DNA from: Gautieria morchelliformis
Taxonomy: Eukaryota; Basidiomycota; Agaricomycetes; Gomphales; Gomphaceae
DNA: 64,000 nucleotides
Assembly (NCBI GenBank): GCA_015179125.1
Contig: WHVA01000174.1
Span: 62,001-126,000, forward strand
Direction: 5' to 3'
Under the pieces are notes generated by a model. That model was not told the DNA's origin and made no database searches. It saw nothing but the letters and a program-made list of their open reading frames with translations. Below, in pieces: positions 1-14,094 of the stretch. Made by a program: the position numbers and the translations under genes. Each line of letters starts with the position of its first letter. The stretch's first letter is position 1.

Positions 1-497
1 CCCGTAGGGAACCCATTGGTGATAACTTTGTGCAAGTCTGTACCACTACTCCATGCATGCTACGTGGCTCGACCGAAATCCTGGACACTGTAGTCAGCCA
101 TCTGAACTTGAAGAAGCCTGGCGAGACCACGAAGGACGGCAAGTTCACCGTCATCGAAGTCGAGTGTCAGGGTGCATGCAGCAATGCACCCATGCTGGTC
201 GTTGGGGACGACTTTTATGTGCGTGTCGCCTGAGTAGCACTCCATCCTTGAATTTACCGGATCACAGGAGGATTTAACCCCAGCTTCAACAAAGAAGATC
301 TTAGATTCCTTTGCAAAAGGTCAGAAACCGAAGCCCGGACCGCAGAGCGGTCGACACACGAGTGAGAATTCAGCGGGACTCACAGCTCTCACGTCAAAGG
401 TACGTGAGTGATGCTTGTATTGCAGCCTCGTCTTAAACAACCCCTTCGTTTATAGCCATATGGTCCTGGAGAATTCTGTCAAGAGGAGTTCAGATAG
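1..497 (+). CDS. NDUFV2: NADH:ubiquinone oxidoreductase 24-kDa subunit (complex I), 3' part
   Basis: Exons are <1-218, 268-399 and 456-497; the gene enters the window in frame at base 3. The product is the 24-kDa [2Fe-2S] subunit of the complex I matrix arm (NDUFV2/NuoE family), which passes electrons near the NADH/FMN site. Seen: the motif VCTTTPCMLRGS supplies the first two cluster cysteines, and VECQGACSNAP supplies the other two (C-x3-C). Intron 1 (GT at 219, AG at 267) joins DDFY to EDLTP, and intron 2 (400-455) joins ALTSK to PYGPGEF. Phases close exactly (72, 44 and 14 codons). The C-terminal GPGEF end followed by TAG at 495-497 is typical of fungal homologues. The N-terminal mitochondrial presequence and thioredoxin-like half lie outside the window. 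Confidence 0.95.
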
Positions 498-1000
498 CCT
501 ATAAACACGTGTCATATTTTATTGGGTTCTCCCGAATAAACAATTCACAGGAAGACAATAATGTATTTTGGATCGACCCGATAACCTCATATACGTATAA
601 AAAGTCAGTAACAACTTTCAGGCGCCTATATTCCAGAAGTATACTTCCTTTTCTTGGGTGCAAACACAGTCTATCAGCGCGCACCAACGGCGAGAATCAT
701 GACGCGCTAAAGAACCGTCTATTAATACTGCAAGGATAGACGAGAAATGGTGTAATCCTAACAACTACCACTATTAACCAGATGAGACGAGTCTTGGTTG
801 AACAACAAGTTGATAATGGTAGTACAGTTACAAATGTTGAACCACGTTGGCGCAGAAATCAAAACATTGAGAGAATTGCGGAAATGGTTGGGGATGTGGA
901 ATGAACGTCTGCTAAACGCACGCTGGCGAAAAGGAGGGCCTAGAATGCCTTGCTGTCCTAAGTCCTAAGAATGTTGCTTGAAGGGGCCACCCGAAAATCC
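498..1000. other. Intergenic region, no gene seen
   Basis: About 500 bases between the complex I gene and the convergent hypothetical gene. The longest open frame (509-739) lacks codon or family support and no RNA gene or repeat was recognised. It presumably holds the two 3' untranslated regions. Confidence 0.6.
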
Positions 1001-2039
1001 TCAAAATACCGTAACAAGGAGGACGTTTAGTCCATGCCGCTTCACCCATCCCCTGTCTGCCTTCTTGCCCGCCTTCTTCCTCCTGAGGTCACTGGTAAGC
1101 TCCCTCCTACTATTAAACATGATCTGCTGGAGTTTTTCGACCCCCTGCTCGCGTGCCGAGAGATATTCTCCTATATTGATGAAAGCGCGCGTCTTGAGAA
1201 AGTGCTTTGCAGACTTTAACGACGACGGAAGTGCAGAACTCGGGGACATGAGCCCAAGTTCAATAATGAGTGATTGAAGAAAGGTAAGTCGAGTATAGGT
1301 CGAACGTGTGAGCGCAGCTGACGGGCTTGAGAGGAAGCTATGATAATCGTTTAGTGGAAGCCACACCTGCAGCATGTAAATAAACCCACGATGTAATGAA
1401 ACACACAGCATCCTCATATTTCGAAAAGACAGGGTAAGATTCCTGATCAGACTCCTCTATGATAGGACGTTCGCCAAAGCAGAAGTCTTTCTTGCTAGAG
1501 GCATCGTGCTCCGGCGAAATAATGCCTGTCGAATCCCTTTCGGGAGAAGGAGAAGGATATGACGTCGAAACGTCTTTCCTCCCTCGCTTCCTTCGACCCC
1601 TGTGCGACTTGGGCGCGATCGACGCCAGCAATTGCCCACTCACCTCGGAGGGGGCACCGGCGGACCTGCGGCCCTTGTAGCCCGAGGCCTTTTTAGGCTT
1701 ACGCTTGGACTTGTGAGGAGGGAGCGTGGGTGTATTGGCTATGGGTGTAGCGGCAGTGGGTTCATGAAACGAGAGCACGGAAAATGCCTCGTGTAGCGAC
1801 GGAGCATCTACGGAAGTGTTAGGCTTAGGCCGTGGATGCGACTGCGGAATGAGGATAAAGTCCTCATCGGGGTCGAACTCGTTTGCTGTCCATACGACTT
1901 CGTCCTCATCGGAAGAGGACTCATCGATGGCCTCGAAGGGGTCATCGGATGAAAGAGGAGAAGCAGTGAGCATGGAGAACGAGGAGCCGGAAAGGCTTGA
2001 AGCAGGCGAGTATATATTATCAGGGTGGGTTAAAGCCAT
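1001..2039 (-). CDS. Conserved hypothetical basidiomycete protein, two exons
   Basis: Exons complement(1390-2039) and complement(1001-1337); intron 1338-1389 has donor GTGGGT and acceptor ATAG. Splicing joins CFIT to SFLSSPS in phase and gives 328 residues. The N-terminal two thirds is low-complexity: an acidic run (ESSSDEDE), then a Lys/Arg-rich stretch with KSKRKPKK and RGRRKRGRK, which could act as nuclear localisation signals. The C-terminal third is predicted helical, with the segment LTFLQSLIIELGL followed by a KSAKHFLKTRAFINI repeat-like helix; this part looks like the conserved core of a family I have seen only as 'hypothetical' in mushrooms. The start was chosen as the first ATG of the open frame. 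No enzyme motif is visible and no function is proposed. Confidence 0.75.
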
Positions 2040-2656
2040 CGCTGGTAACAGTAGAGGTGTAAGATGTGCGAAACCGCCTAGGGGGTGTTATACAGGAGAA
2101 GCGAGACCTAAGCTGTTGTGGAGTGTCAAGGTGTGTGGGTACAACCAACGATAAGAACCAACCTCGACCTAGTCAAGGACGTGCTGGCCTGCAAGGCGAA
2201 ACAAAATGTTCTAGAAAGTTCGAAGCTGAGAGCGAGAGTGGCAGAAATTGTGAAATCAAGCAAGGAGTCGCATGCCGCTTGTCAAGCTCCAGGCAGCGGG
2301 CAGTGTCGGCGGCGTAATGCTTTTCTGATTCAGGTAATGTCCACAACTGTCCACACATCTTATTGTTACGCCGGCCCTACCCGACATCAATTGTATCAAC
2401 AAATATGATAAACTACTTATATGAAAACATGGTATGGACAAGTAGTGACAGATAGGCCCCCAGTGGGAGAAAGCCGTGGAAGACAGGGTATGCTGAGCGT
2501 ATCCTTACCTGAGAATCCTTCTCCTGCCCGTAAAGAGACGTGACCTCGAGTCGTGCCGGTGAACTACAAAAGAAATAGGTGTAGACAACGTATGGCGATG
2601 GTATCGGTAGCAATAAATTTAAAAGAAATCCTGAAGAAAGAAATGTGGCCCGGGCT
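2040..2656. other. Intergenic region, no gene seen
   Basis: Sequence between the start of the hypothetical gene (minus strand) and the 3' end of the DPBB gene. Open frames here are short, overlap on both strands and show no family similarity. It probably contains the promoter of the hypothetical gene and the 3' untranslated region of the DPBB gene. Confidence 0.55.
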
Positions 2657-3694
2657 TTACGTGCCATACTGCAGAACAAGCTGGCCAAGCTGAGCAACGA
2701 GCGTGTTGGCACTCTTGAGATTATCGGCTGGAGATGTCGGAGCTGTGGTGGGAGTGGAGCTCCAACCTGCAGAGCTGCCACTGGCAGTGCTACTTTGGGA
2801 AGCAGAAGTCGTTGAATTCCACGCGGAGGACCACGAGGAAGACGAGGAGGAAGATGAGGAGGACGACGAGGACGAGGACGAGGACGAGGTCGATGACGGG
2901 GCGCTCCAGGTCGATGACGGCGTCTGAGAAGTCCACGGTGAGGGGTCAACCCATGAGGACGAGCTGGTGGGAGGCGGTTGCGATGTAGAGCTTGGTGGGG
3001 GGGGCTTCGCCGAAGAAGAGGCCGGAGCGCCACTCCCGTCATTGTACCACCAATTCACTGTGAGCACACCAGCACTTTCGGAGGCAAAGTGGGTAAAGAG
3101 GCCACGACTCAAGTCAAGACCGCCACACGGGCAACCGGGACACTGGAGCGTTGACATAAGTTGAGCATGAGGATGCATAATGTGAACATAGACACGCACT
3201 TCATCCATGATTTGTGCCTGGGCTGTGGTGCCCTGATATTGAATGGTAATCATCTTGAAGCATTGAGGCCCAGGAGAACCACTCCCATATTCCTGTATAC
3301 ACAAACGATGACTTTTCCGCATTGAGAAACCGCAGAGCAAAACATACACAAGAGTTAAGCGCGACAATCTATAAAGGAGTGTGAGTGCCAGTGTCGTTGT
3401 AGGGACACGAAAGATACTAACAAAATCGCTGGCTACGTTAGTTTGACCACAAGCACCCCTGCCAAAAATTCAGCGTGTATTCAAGCATACTAACTAGACG
3501 TACAAGCCAACATCATAGAACGTGGCCCGAGCGTTGTTGTCGCGTCTATGGAACGCCTGAAGCTCTAATTCTGTGCGCTTGCGATTGGCAAGAGCACCGT
3601 GGCGGCGGTGGGATGGTCCATGGGGCTCGGCGGTCGTGAACAAGGGGAGTGCCACAGACAAAAGGGCGGTACAGATGAAAGTTTGGTAGCGCAT
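2657..3694 (-). CDS. Secreted double-psi beta-barrel (RlpA/expansin-like) protein with Ser-rich tail
   Basis: Five exons: complement(3504-3694, 3422-3458, 3348-3368, 3200-3292, 2657-3142), 275 residues. The start at 3694 was preferred over 3727 because it gives a clean signal peptide (MRYQTFICTALLSVALPL). Exon 1 ends in ATFYDVGL and exon 2 begins GACGQTN, the N-terminal signature of basidiomycete DPBB proteins; later exons carry GSPGPQCFK and CPGCPCGGLDLS, the other conserved Cys motifs. Exon 3 is a 21-base micro-exon encoding IVALNSC. The barrel (about residues 65-150) is followed by a Pro/Ser/Thr-rich tail with a long serine run, likely O-glycosylated. Related proteins (cerato-platanin/expansin/RlpA folds) bind or loosen polysaccharides without known hydrolysis; catalytic activity cannot be inferred here. 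Confidence 0.88.
2818..2918. repeat. GAG/GAC-rich low-complexity tract encoding polyserine
   Basis: An imperfect run of gaggac/gacgag triplet repeats on the plus strand, which on the coding minus strand of the DPBB gene encodes about twenty serines. It is likely length-variable. Confidence 0.8.
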
Positions 3695-4311
3695 CGCGAG
3701 TCTTTTCGTGCGATTAAAAAACGACACGGTAAACGAGTGGTTTTGTAGAGATCGTGGGTGGCTGATTGGCCGGTAAGAGGGACGAGGAAATGTCAGTCGT
3801 GGAGACGTCGGTCAAAGGGGTGTCGGAGAAAATGACTATTCAGCGTGGGTGGTGCATGTATGTCGGAGTTGAATTCGGCTAGCGGCACTCTGGATACGAC
3901 CAGTGTTACTTGTGTCACAGTTGGCTGTTAGCTTTCCGTCCTGTTTCCTGCCGTGAAATCTCAGCTTCAAAAAACGCATACTTTATGCAGCCTTTTTCCA
4001 CCAGTAAGTAACTCCAACTGGCGAATATAGATGCAGGTGACGTCGCTTAGGGGACGGATCTGCCACCTGCTCCGACGCTGCTTCAAGCCGCACGGCAACC
4101 TGCTTCCCTAGACCTGGCGACAGCTGTAGCATCATCATCTCTTGACGACATTATTAGTCAATGGGCTCAACTTGATTTCGTTCGGCTACTTGACGCGGGC
4201 TATTATATCAATTTGTGATGAGATGTAGCGCCCTAATCCCCGTCTAGGAATGCTTCCAACTCAGTTGAGAGTCAAGTTTTTGTCACTTGCTCTTCAATTT
4301 ATTACTGTACG
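3695..4311. other. Divergent intergenic region
   Basis: Lies between the DPBB gene start (minus) and the membrane-protein gene (plus), so it should hold both promoters. No repeat or additional coding exon was recognised. An AT-rich stretch at about 4200-4215 could contribute to the plus-strand promoter, but no defined element was identified. Confidence 0.5.
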
Positions 4312-5596
4312 GTGACTCCAGCTGGACTGGCAGCTGGCCCAACATGTACTCGTCATTTTCTAGCACACTCTCATTATCATTGTTTATCTTGCTTGTGCTT
4401 GGTTCTTGTGCATGCCGGACGGTCAGCAGCAGCGACTATTTTAGCCCTTGTAGCACTGATTTCTTGCACCAAGCCACAATCCTTCTTGTCGCCTGGCTGT
4501 CTTTCCAACGGAACTGATGTGTGGTGGAAGCCTCTGGAATGGAAAGGACATGACCCTTGTGCCCTGAGTCATAACTTGCAGCAGCAAAACAATGCCAAGG
4601 CCCATATTGGGTGTTGTTCGGTTCCGGTTCAGAGCGGTAGGGATTAATAGGTCCACCTGTTGAACTCGGCCCTCCTGACTAATGCCTCGTACAGTCAAGT
4701 CTTCCCATACTCGCCGTAGACGACGGGGTCAAACCCCGCCGTGTGGACCTTGCAATTTGCAAACCTACAACATCGCAGCGGCTTGTCTCGCTTGCACCCA
4801 ACCCTCAACCCTCACTGCTAGTACAGCGGTAGTCCAGAGTGAAATAGCAAACAAGAGTTTGCCTCTACCCACGTACGCACCATTTCTTCGTGGCTCAGCT
4901 CCATTTTCTTACATTTGTTGAACAGTAGCCAACAATGGAGTGCAGGCCGAGATCAGTGAGGACTGCATTCTTATTATTGCCAGACACAACTTGATTTGTG
5001 TGTGATAGTCAGTCTGATCTGAGACTCAGTCTGCTACCACCTTGGGTTTCTGTTTCTCCTGATACCAATGACAATTTTGACGTGACAAGGGTTGTTCAGA
5101 GTGAGTGAATTGGGTGTCGTATATTGTTGCATTATACGTATTTCTGCTCCTAGACGCGACAGAGTCTTCGCCGCTGTCAACTTCAAGTTCGCCTGCATCA
5201 CCATCCATATCGTTGTCGCAGGCGACTTTTATTAGCGTTTCTCCAACCAGTTCTCCTAGTTCTTCCGCAGCTGTGATGTCTGCACAGCAGTTATCATCTC
5301 ATAAAAACGCCGGGGTCATTGCAGGCGGCGTCCTGGGGGGCGCGATTTCACTCGTCCTCATAGCCCTAGCCGTTTTATTGATTCGTCGCCGCCGGAGTAT
5401 GCATGTCGCTCCTTCCGCAGAGTTCATGCCGGTCCTGGGCCCGCGCGCTGGCTATATGACGTCACAAGACGATTCCCTACCGCCATTTAGCCCTGGCATG
5501 TGGAGAGATCCTGTTTGGAGAAGGTGCACAATGCGTCAACGTAACTTCCATTCGCCGGCCACCTTCGAAGACCCATCCATATATACGAGTTATTAG
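4312..5596 (+). CDS. Single-pass membrane protein with Cys-rich ectodomain (exons partly resolved)
   Basis: At least three exons belong together. The first (about 4344 or 4312 to 4636) contains GCLSNGTDVWWKPLEW and ends at a GTAGGG donor. The second (from 4695, after a branch-point-like ctgactaat and tacag) carries CGPCNLQTYNIAAACLACT, a Cys pattern I know from basidiomycete membrane proteins. The last (from about 5153 after ctcctag to TAG at 5594) encodes a Ser/Thr-rich stalk, the membrane segment AGVIAGGVLGGAISLVLIAL, an RRRR stop-transfer and a short tail with HVAPSAEFM. Exon boundaries between 4344-4440 and 4800-5150 are not certain; a signal peptide could start at 4344 (MYSSFSSTLSLSLFILLVL) but the phase into the next frame was not resolved. 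Function unknown; a cell-surface sensor-like architecture is only an inference. Confidence 0.65.
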
Positions 5597-5892
5597 CCTC
5601 GCTGAATGCCATCTGCACCTTTAATTAATTCATCCGTCTCTGCACGGCGGAATCCTCCCCCTACGGTAGGTTACTCCCGTCGTTATACCAATTATACCCA
5701 CGATGTGTATTAGGTAGCGTTTCAATTCATAGTGTAAGATGATTGTAAGGCATGTGTGATATGGGCAGTGGGTAGATTACCAATCGAGAAAAAATGGCCA
5801 TAGGTTGCTGGACCTTGATAACCCATTTTGCGTTTGCCCAGCAAACAATAAGTTAACAGTTGGGTCGTTACAGAGACAATACACGGTGTGAT

Positions 5893-8528
5893 CTAATCAC
5901 TCAGAAGAGCCTGAACCACGTTGCCGACCCTCAGCTGTCTTAGATCCGTGTACGTCTAAAACGAACGATCAGGGAAAGCGAGTCCATTCCTTGTCAGAAG
6001 TCACTCACCTGACCACATCCCACAAACAAAATGGGCTGACCAGTGACATAGGTCATGGAAAGTGCAGCGCCAACCTTGTTAATATATATCAGATCATGGG
6101 AAGCGGATACACTGAGCTTCTGACCTTGTCGTCCACTGTATCCCACTTAGTGACCAGCATTCCGTCGATTCCACGTCCTTTTCCTGGGCCGCCGGCAACT
6201 GTACTGAAATCTTTTAGGGACCTATCGAATTTGGACAGCTGATCCACGGCCTCATTGCCGACAAGCGCTTCGCCAACAAAGATGACTTTGTCGGGATTGT
6301 TGGTTGAGACAAGCTATGCGGCGAATAAGTTGCAATCTTAGCCGATGTGAGATCAACGCTTACTTGGCTAGAGCACGCATAAGTGGCTGGGGAAGTAAGT
6401 GAGCTATCTAGAAAATTCGAAAATCATCCGAGGCTTCACTTCATTGTCTTGCATCCTTCCAGCGGTGTCAATTAATACAACGTCGAACCCAATGTCCTTA
6501 GCTATGCGGCAAGACGGTCAGTCAAAAAGAAGACAACCTTGCGCTACACTTGCCATACGAGATGGCATCTCTTGCTATGCCGGCCGCGTCCTTCCCGTAT
6601 CCTCGCTCATACAGCTCCACCATCGCAGTGCCACCCTCCCGTTCACTCAGCATACTCAAGTTACGCACATGCACTCTCAGCTGCTCAACAGCTCCACTTC
6701 GAAATGTGTCGCATGCCGCAATCAAGACGCGCAACCCGTTCTGGACGAGCCAAAAGCAGACCTTAGAAAGGTTCGTCGACTTGCCAACGCCATTGACACC
6801 GACAAACGTGATGCTATATGGTGGGCGTCCGGCAGAAGACGTTGACGCAGTAGCTGAAGAGAGTTTGCTGCGAATTGAAAGGAGGAGATCCGTAGATGAC
6901 TTTGGGGTCAAGATGCGCGTGAGAGTGGTAGAAAGAGCAGCCTGCACTTCAGATTTAATCCCTAAGAAATAGTACGCGGTTATGCAAGGTCGTGGTGAAA
7001 ACAAACAACCACCAACCTCTGAAGCCGCCGATTTTCCTACCTTTAAGCGACTCACCGACACCTTCGCAGACTTGCTCCGCTATATCTTTGGCAACGTTCT
7101 TTTTCATGAGATGATCCTGCATAGCGCTCAGGACAGGTTTGAGATCTTGTTCAGTGAGAACCTTCGATCCTGTCAGTCGCGCGAAAATGTTCCCTAATGT
7201 CGAGGTTGGTGTATCGACCAGCTGGGATTTCCCGTTCACATCCAACTTCGAATTGAGAGCTTGAGATATAAGGTCGTCCTCATTCTCTCCTCCTTTCGGT
7301 TTGGTTGAGAAACTCCAGTCTTTCACTTCGTAGATCCCATTTTTCTTCGTTCCAAGTGAATCCTCGTCAATCAAGGCGTTCAGAACGACTTCCGGCGCAT
7401 CTGTGGAACTAGGCCCATCGACACTGAAGTCGAGAGCCGCCATGTCATTCTCGGTGATCAGCGAATCATCCCACTTGCGAGCGACCTTCTCTGGCTTGCG
7501 CTTTTGCGCCGTGTTGTTCTCCGTACTAATATTCAGTATCGAAAATTGACATAGGAAATGACGTCAGAAGGAATCATGCGAGGGGAATCATCAGTGACCA
7601 CTCACTCTGAGCCTGGCACGACCCCCCCACCTCGTCCTACCTTTCTGGGACTTTTTCCGCGACCTGAAGCCGAACCGGGCCTACCTCTCATTCGAGATTT
7701 GAGAGCCGCGACGTTCCGCGCTATTTCTTCCCCCGAATTGGGAGAAGACTCTTGGGTCTTTGTAGGTACTGTCATGGTTAACTAAGTCCCGGTGAAATAG
7801 TATAATCGGTGGACTCACACGTTTCAAAGGAGTCTGAGGCCTGTGCACCCTGAGCAGAGGGTGCCAGCAATTTCTGCGACCCGCGGAGGCGAGAGTTACG
7901 ATCCTATAAAAGATGCCCATTGTGATGAAAGCTATCTGCTCGATCATGGCATTGCAATACCTTTCCCGCTCTTTCTTCGAACCCGGAGAGTAACTTGTCA
8001 AAGACTTTATCCCACCCTTCGAAAGCATTGCGGAAATCAAGTATCGTGGAATTGACCACTGCGACAGTGGAGGCGCTTGTTATGCGGATAGACGCAACAA
8101 ACGATGTCAAGAATGGCTGAAACAACTTTAAGAACAAGGCCTTCATGGCGTTAATAAGCTCATCAGGGTAGGTCAGCTGAAGAATACGCTGGTATGCGAC
8201 CTGCAAGAACAGTTCCGGCGGTTTATAACCTGTACACAGAATGCCAGGGAAACGCACCACGAATATGAGCTCCAAATCGTTGACAAAAGACCATCTTATG
8301 GCGTAGCCATCTTTTTCATAGCTACTCTCAGCTGTTCGACCCTCTATTAGGACATCCCGAATGAGAGAGTTCACCGGAGATGCCGAGGACGCTGCTAGCT
8401 GCTCTGCAGCAGGAGTGAATGAACGAGACCAGAGGACTATGCCGCCTGAATCTCCAAAGATATATCACTTTCGTATGAGGAGGAGAGAAAGGCTTACCTT
8501 TATGAGATATTGAGCAGTGGTCCAACAT
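5893..8528 (-). CDS. SRP101: Signal recognition particle receptor subunit alpha (SRP GTPase)
   Basis: Twelve exons: complement(8498-8528, 8258-8445, 7961-8200, 7819-7903, 7606-7768, 7017-7525, 6554-6961, 6440-6501, 6363/6364-6386, 6125-6313, 6009-6074, 5893-5955), about 675 residues. The product docks ribosome-SRP complexes at the ER through SRP GTPase pairing. Seen: the N-terminal longin-like X domain (MLDHCSISHKG...), a charged linker, then the NG domain with G1 GVNGVGKST, DTFRSGAVEQLR, G3 DTAGRMQDNE, G4 TKWDTVDDK and GQPILFVGCGQ near the end. Intron 6502-6553 is GC-AG (donor GCAAGT). The junction between exon 6363-6386 and exon 6125-6313 cannot be closed with a canonical GT-AG pair (see findings). 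All other phases close. The gene is divergent from glyoxalase II. Confidence 0.95.
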
Positions 8529-8692
8529 TCGGTCATGAGTTAGAATATGATCACGTGATGAGTGAGGTCACCAATCGACGGGACCACAATTCATGCTCTT
8601 ACGTACGCTCGCCGCGCGAACCTTGTCAACCTCAGCCAGGTAGGTATCGCCTTCTCTGTTTATGGCGTGTATAGACCTTCCCAAGAGCAAAT
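8529..8692. promoter_or_regulatory. Short divergent promoter shared by SRP receptor and glyoxalase II genes
   Basis: Only 164 bases separate the two start codons. The interval contains the 8-bp palindrome tcacgtga (8551-8558), an E-box (CACGTG) core of the kind bound by bHLH factors. No TATA-like box is convincing on either side. Coordinated transcription of the two genes is possible but not shown. Confidence 0.6.
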
Positions 8693-9714
8693 ATGCGCGT
8701 GATTCCAGTGCCCAACCAGTCTGACAACTATGCGTACCTCCTCATCGACGACACGTCCAAGACAGCGGCCGCGGTCGACCCGTTTGATGTCCCAAAAGTG
8801 ACGGCCGCCGCAGAGAAAGAAGGCGTGCAAATTGTCGCTGGAATAACGACCCATCATCATCCTGACCACAGTGGAGGCAACAAGGAATTTGTATGTCGTT
8901 TCATGGCTTGGCAATGTGTATGGCTGACTGCATCGTTTGGTTGCAGTCATCCAAGTACCCCGGTACTCCTATGTATGCAGGTTCTACTACAGCACCAGCT
9001 GTGACCACAGTTGTTAAAGATAAAAGTGAATTCACTTTGGGCGATAACATTCACATCAGGTAACGTCCACCATCCTCTCTAGCTGTTGCCCCCCATTCAC
9101 ACAACACAAGGGCACTGCATACTCCTTGTCATACTCAAGATTCTATCTGTTTCTATGCCCACGACCGGGCTACCGACCAAAAAGGAGTCTTTACAGGGTA
9201 AGTATGTAAATAGTTGTATTCTTGTTCGGTTGCTTAGTGATCGTACGGTAAAGTGACACGCTGTTCCGAGGCGGCTGTGGTCGCTTCTTTGAAGGCACAG
9301 CCGATGAGATGTATGCAGCGCTCAGTTATCTCGCTACGCTTCCCGACTCTACCGTTGTGTATGACGGACACGAATACACGAAGGGTAGCCTTGCCTTCGC
9401 TAAATCGGTAGGTACCAATTATACGCTGAGTATTGTAGCAATAATGGTACTTCTAGGTAGAACCCGGATCATCCGGCGTCGATCGTCTCACTCAGCTGGT
9501 GTCTTCCTCTCCAGTAACCACCGGGAAATCATCCATCGGCGATGAAAAGGCATGGAACGTGTTTATGCGACTCGATAGCGAGCCCGTAAAGTAAGGGTTT
9601 TGCAGTCAGATGGTAGACCTTACTCACCAAATTTTCAGGAAAGCTACTGGGGAGGCTGAGCCATCCAAAATTATGTCCAAGCTTCGAGATATGAAGAATA
9701 ACTTCCGGGGGTGA
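8693..9714 (+). CDS. GLO2: Hydroxyacylglutathione hydrolase (glyoxalase II)
   Basis: Six exons 8693-8890, 8947-9059, 9111-9197, 9254-9407, 9457-9590 and 9639-9714 give 253 residues, the usual length for cytosolic glyoxalase II. The enzyme hydrolyses S-D-lactoylglutathione to lactate and glutathione, the second step of methylglyoxal detoxification. Seen: the metallo-beta-lactamase metal site [12 protein letters not shown] (THxHxDH with the usual His/Asp ligands) at about residues 53-64, HTPCHTQDS (third His ligand), [15 protein letters not shown] (bridging Asp) and VYDGHEYT (last His ligand). The C-terminal domain contains the substrate-binding region and ends [13 protein letters not shown]. 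All intron phases close with GT-AG ends. No organellar targeting peptide is apparent at [16 protein letters not shown]. Confidence 0.97.
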
Positions 9715-9940
9715 GTGTGGTAAGTAATCGCTGAGCCACGCAGATGCATTGCAAGCCTAATGTGCGAGCACAGACCTGCATCAAAGCTCTGAGTCGAAGA
9801 AAATTAGTGCGAGTTGAGCAGTCCACGTGTATACGCATTGTTTACGGGAGCCACTAGATTTTAGTGCGAGTTGTTGCACATGATACATACAAAGATATGT
9901 AAAACTACTTTCCGCAGAATAAATTTTTGAAAGCTGGCGT

Positions 9941-10742
9941 TCAACCTAGCCCGATCATCTTGAGAATCGCTGTCCGCGCGTAGGGGATATACCTAACAAA
10001 GTTGTCAGGACTATAGTATCCAAAAGAATAAAAGAGCTTTGAGTTACGAGAGAGAATACCATGTGTATGCAAGGTATTCCACAATAACAAATACTAGAGC
10101 GAAATGTAAGCAAACTACCAAATCAAACGGTCACGGTTACACCAACCTATGCATAGCACTTCGTTCCTAATGACAAATGCTCCTACGAAGACGAGACCAA
10201 TGGAGGCAAGGAAAACAATAGTGGCTATCACTCGGACCGGTTTGAACATCTACACAAGGGGGTCATCAACATGATCAAACCATGGTAGGTAAATAAAACA
10301 AACCAGTTTCAATTGTCTGAAAAACTTGAGCCACGTCGGATCAATACAGTACACTCTTTAAACATGGACAAGCGTACCCCAATCACGAAGCCCGATCCCA
10401 CCACCGATATTATAGTTCCAAAAGTAAAAAGTACTGTAGGTAGAATTAGCAGCTTTTCTGTATAAGCACAAACGACTCACATGCGAAACCAGCAAGTTGG
10501 CCAAGAAACAATATTATTGAAGCTAACAGAGAGAGTACGAAGCCGATACATAAGCTGCAACATCCGCGTGAGCAGGCTGGCAGAGCTTCGCCTTGTCTGG
10601 GCGCTCACCATCCTATGAATCCGTATAATCTTTGTGTCCGAGATAGTTTTAAGAAGCTAAATGCAGATTCCCCTTCGAAGAACTGGTTCTCAGGAATGAT
10701 ACTCGTCGCTGACTCAAGATTGAACCATCCTTTGGACGACAT
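9941..10742 (-). CDS. SFT2: SFT2-like Golgi vesicle transport protein
   Basis: Seven small exons: complement(10609-10742, 10481-10554, 10378-10433, 10304-10324, 10147-10249, 10048-10093, 9941-9992), 161 residues. Members of the Got1/SFT2 family are four-pass Golgi membrane proteins involved in retrograde vesicle fusion. Seen: the N-terminal GWFNLESATSIIPENQFF, then LKLSRTQRLYGFIGCLCIGF entering the first membrane segment, three further hydrophobic segments, FFRQLKL-MFKPVR between segments 2 and 3, and the terminal motif WYSLSYIPYARTAI. Exon 4 is only 21 bases (FFRQLKL). All phases close with GT-AG ends, so the deeply split structure is well supported. It converges with glyoxalase II across about 225 bases. 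Confidence 0.95.
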
Positions 10743-11016
10743 TGCGTGTTCTCCAAAATCTGTGGTCGTCGGAGGTCGATTTGTGGTTAAGGTATAGCAA
10801 CGTACGTGGTATGCAATCGTTCTAGGCGCACCGTAAGAGAGATGAAGTCCTGGAGGGAGAGCTGAGCCGGCAGCGTCGTGGCAAGAGCTTAGACACAGCA
10901 CCGCGATCCACACCCACCCACATCGTAAGACTGAAGCCCGCGTAACTAATCATACAATGAATAATAGATAATGCGTATTCTACATCATGAATCCACGATT
11001 CAACCCTGGTCATCGC

Positions 11017-13418
<2,402 letters not shown>

Positions 13419-14094
13419 TGGCGAGCCGGCATGGCTGGCCGTGCCAGCGGCAGCAGTTTACGGCTACAATGATATTTGACAGCATAAGCAGTGTTAATGC
13501 AATTAAGGATCGCTAGCTGTTACAGCGGTCGGAAAAACTCAAAATTAACCCGACAAGACTCATGCTCATCGATGTCATCAGCCGTGGGGTCCGATAATGA
13601 AGAGCTGATCAGTTTTGCACACAGTATATCCGTAGTCCCAGGCCTACAGTAAGGCCTAAAGTCCTAAATAGCTGGTCCTAAATCTTCCAGAACATCGATC
13701 CAGCCGTTAGCGCATATGCATTAGCTCTAAGATCTAAAGCACCATCCTCGTTACCATTAATTCACGAACAGCTAGCAAGCAGCCTACTGAACAGATAGCG
13801 TAAAGTATGACGCGGAACGATGAGAAAAGCAACAGCAAAAAGTCAGCACAAGTTTAGCTGTCCATGCGGGGGGGTGCCCATGCTTCGAATATATTGCCTG
13901 TCCATAAAATAACAGAAAGAAAAAAAAGAGCGGCTACCGTCATGTGCGACAGACAGAGCATGAACATGACCATGGCTTGATAATTTCCACGAAAACTGCA
14001 AAATCCATACTTGCACAAGAAAAGGGGTGCTTACCCCGCCCGCTCCAATTACCCCAGGGCACCATAGAAACGCAACGCCTGCGGTCTCTCAGCC
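13419..14094. other. Intergenic region, no gene seen
   Basis: About 680 bases upstream of GH47 paralogue 1 and downstream of the glucanase gene, both on the minus strand. There is no convincing open frame; it probably contains the GH47 promoter and the glucanase 3' untranslated region. Confidence 0.55.

Noticed and set aside
2413..3042. 209-codon minus-strand frame rich in Pro and Arg
   Set aside because: Overlaps the DPBB Ser/Pro tail in another frame; its composition comes from the triplet repeat.
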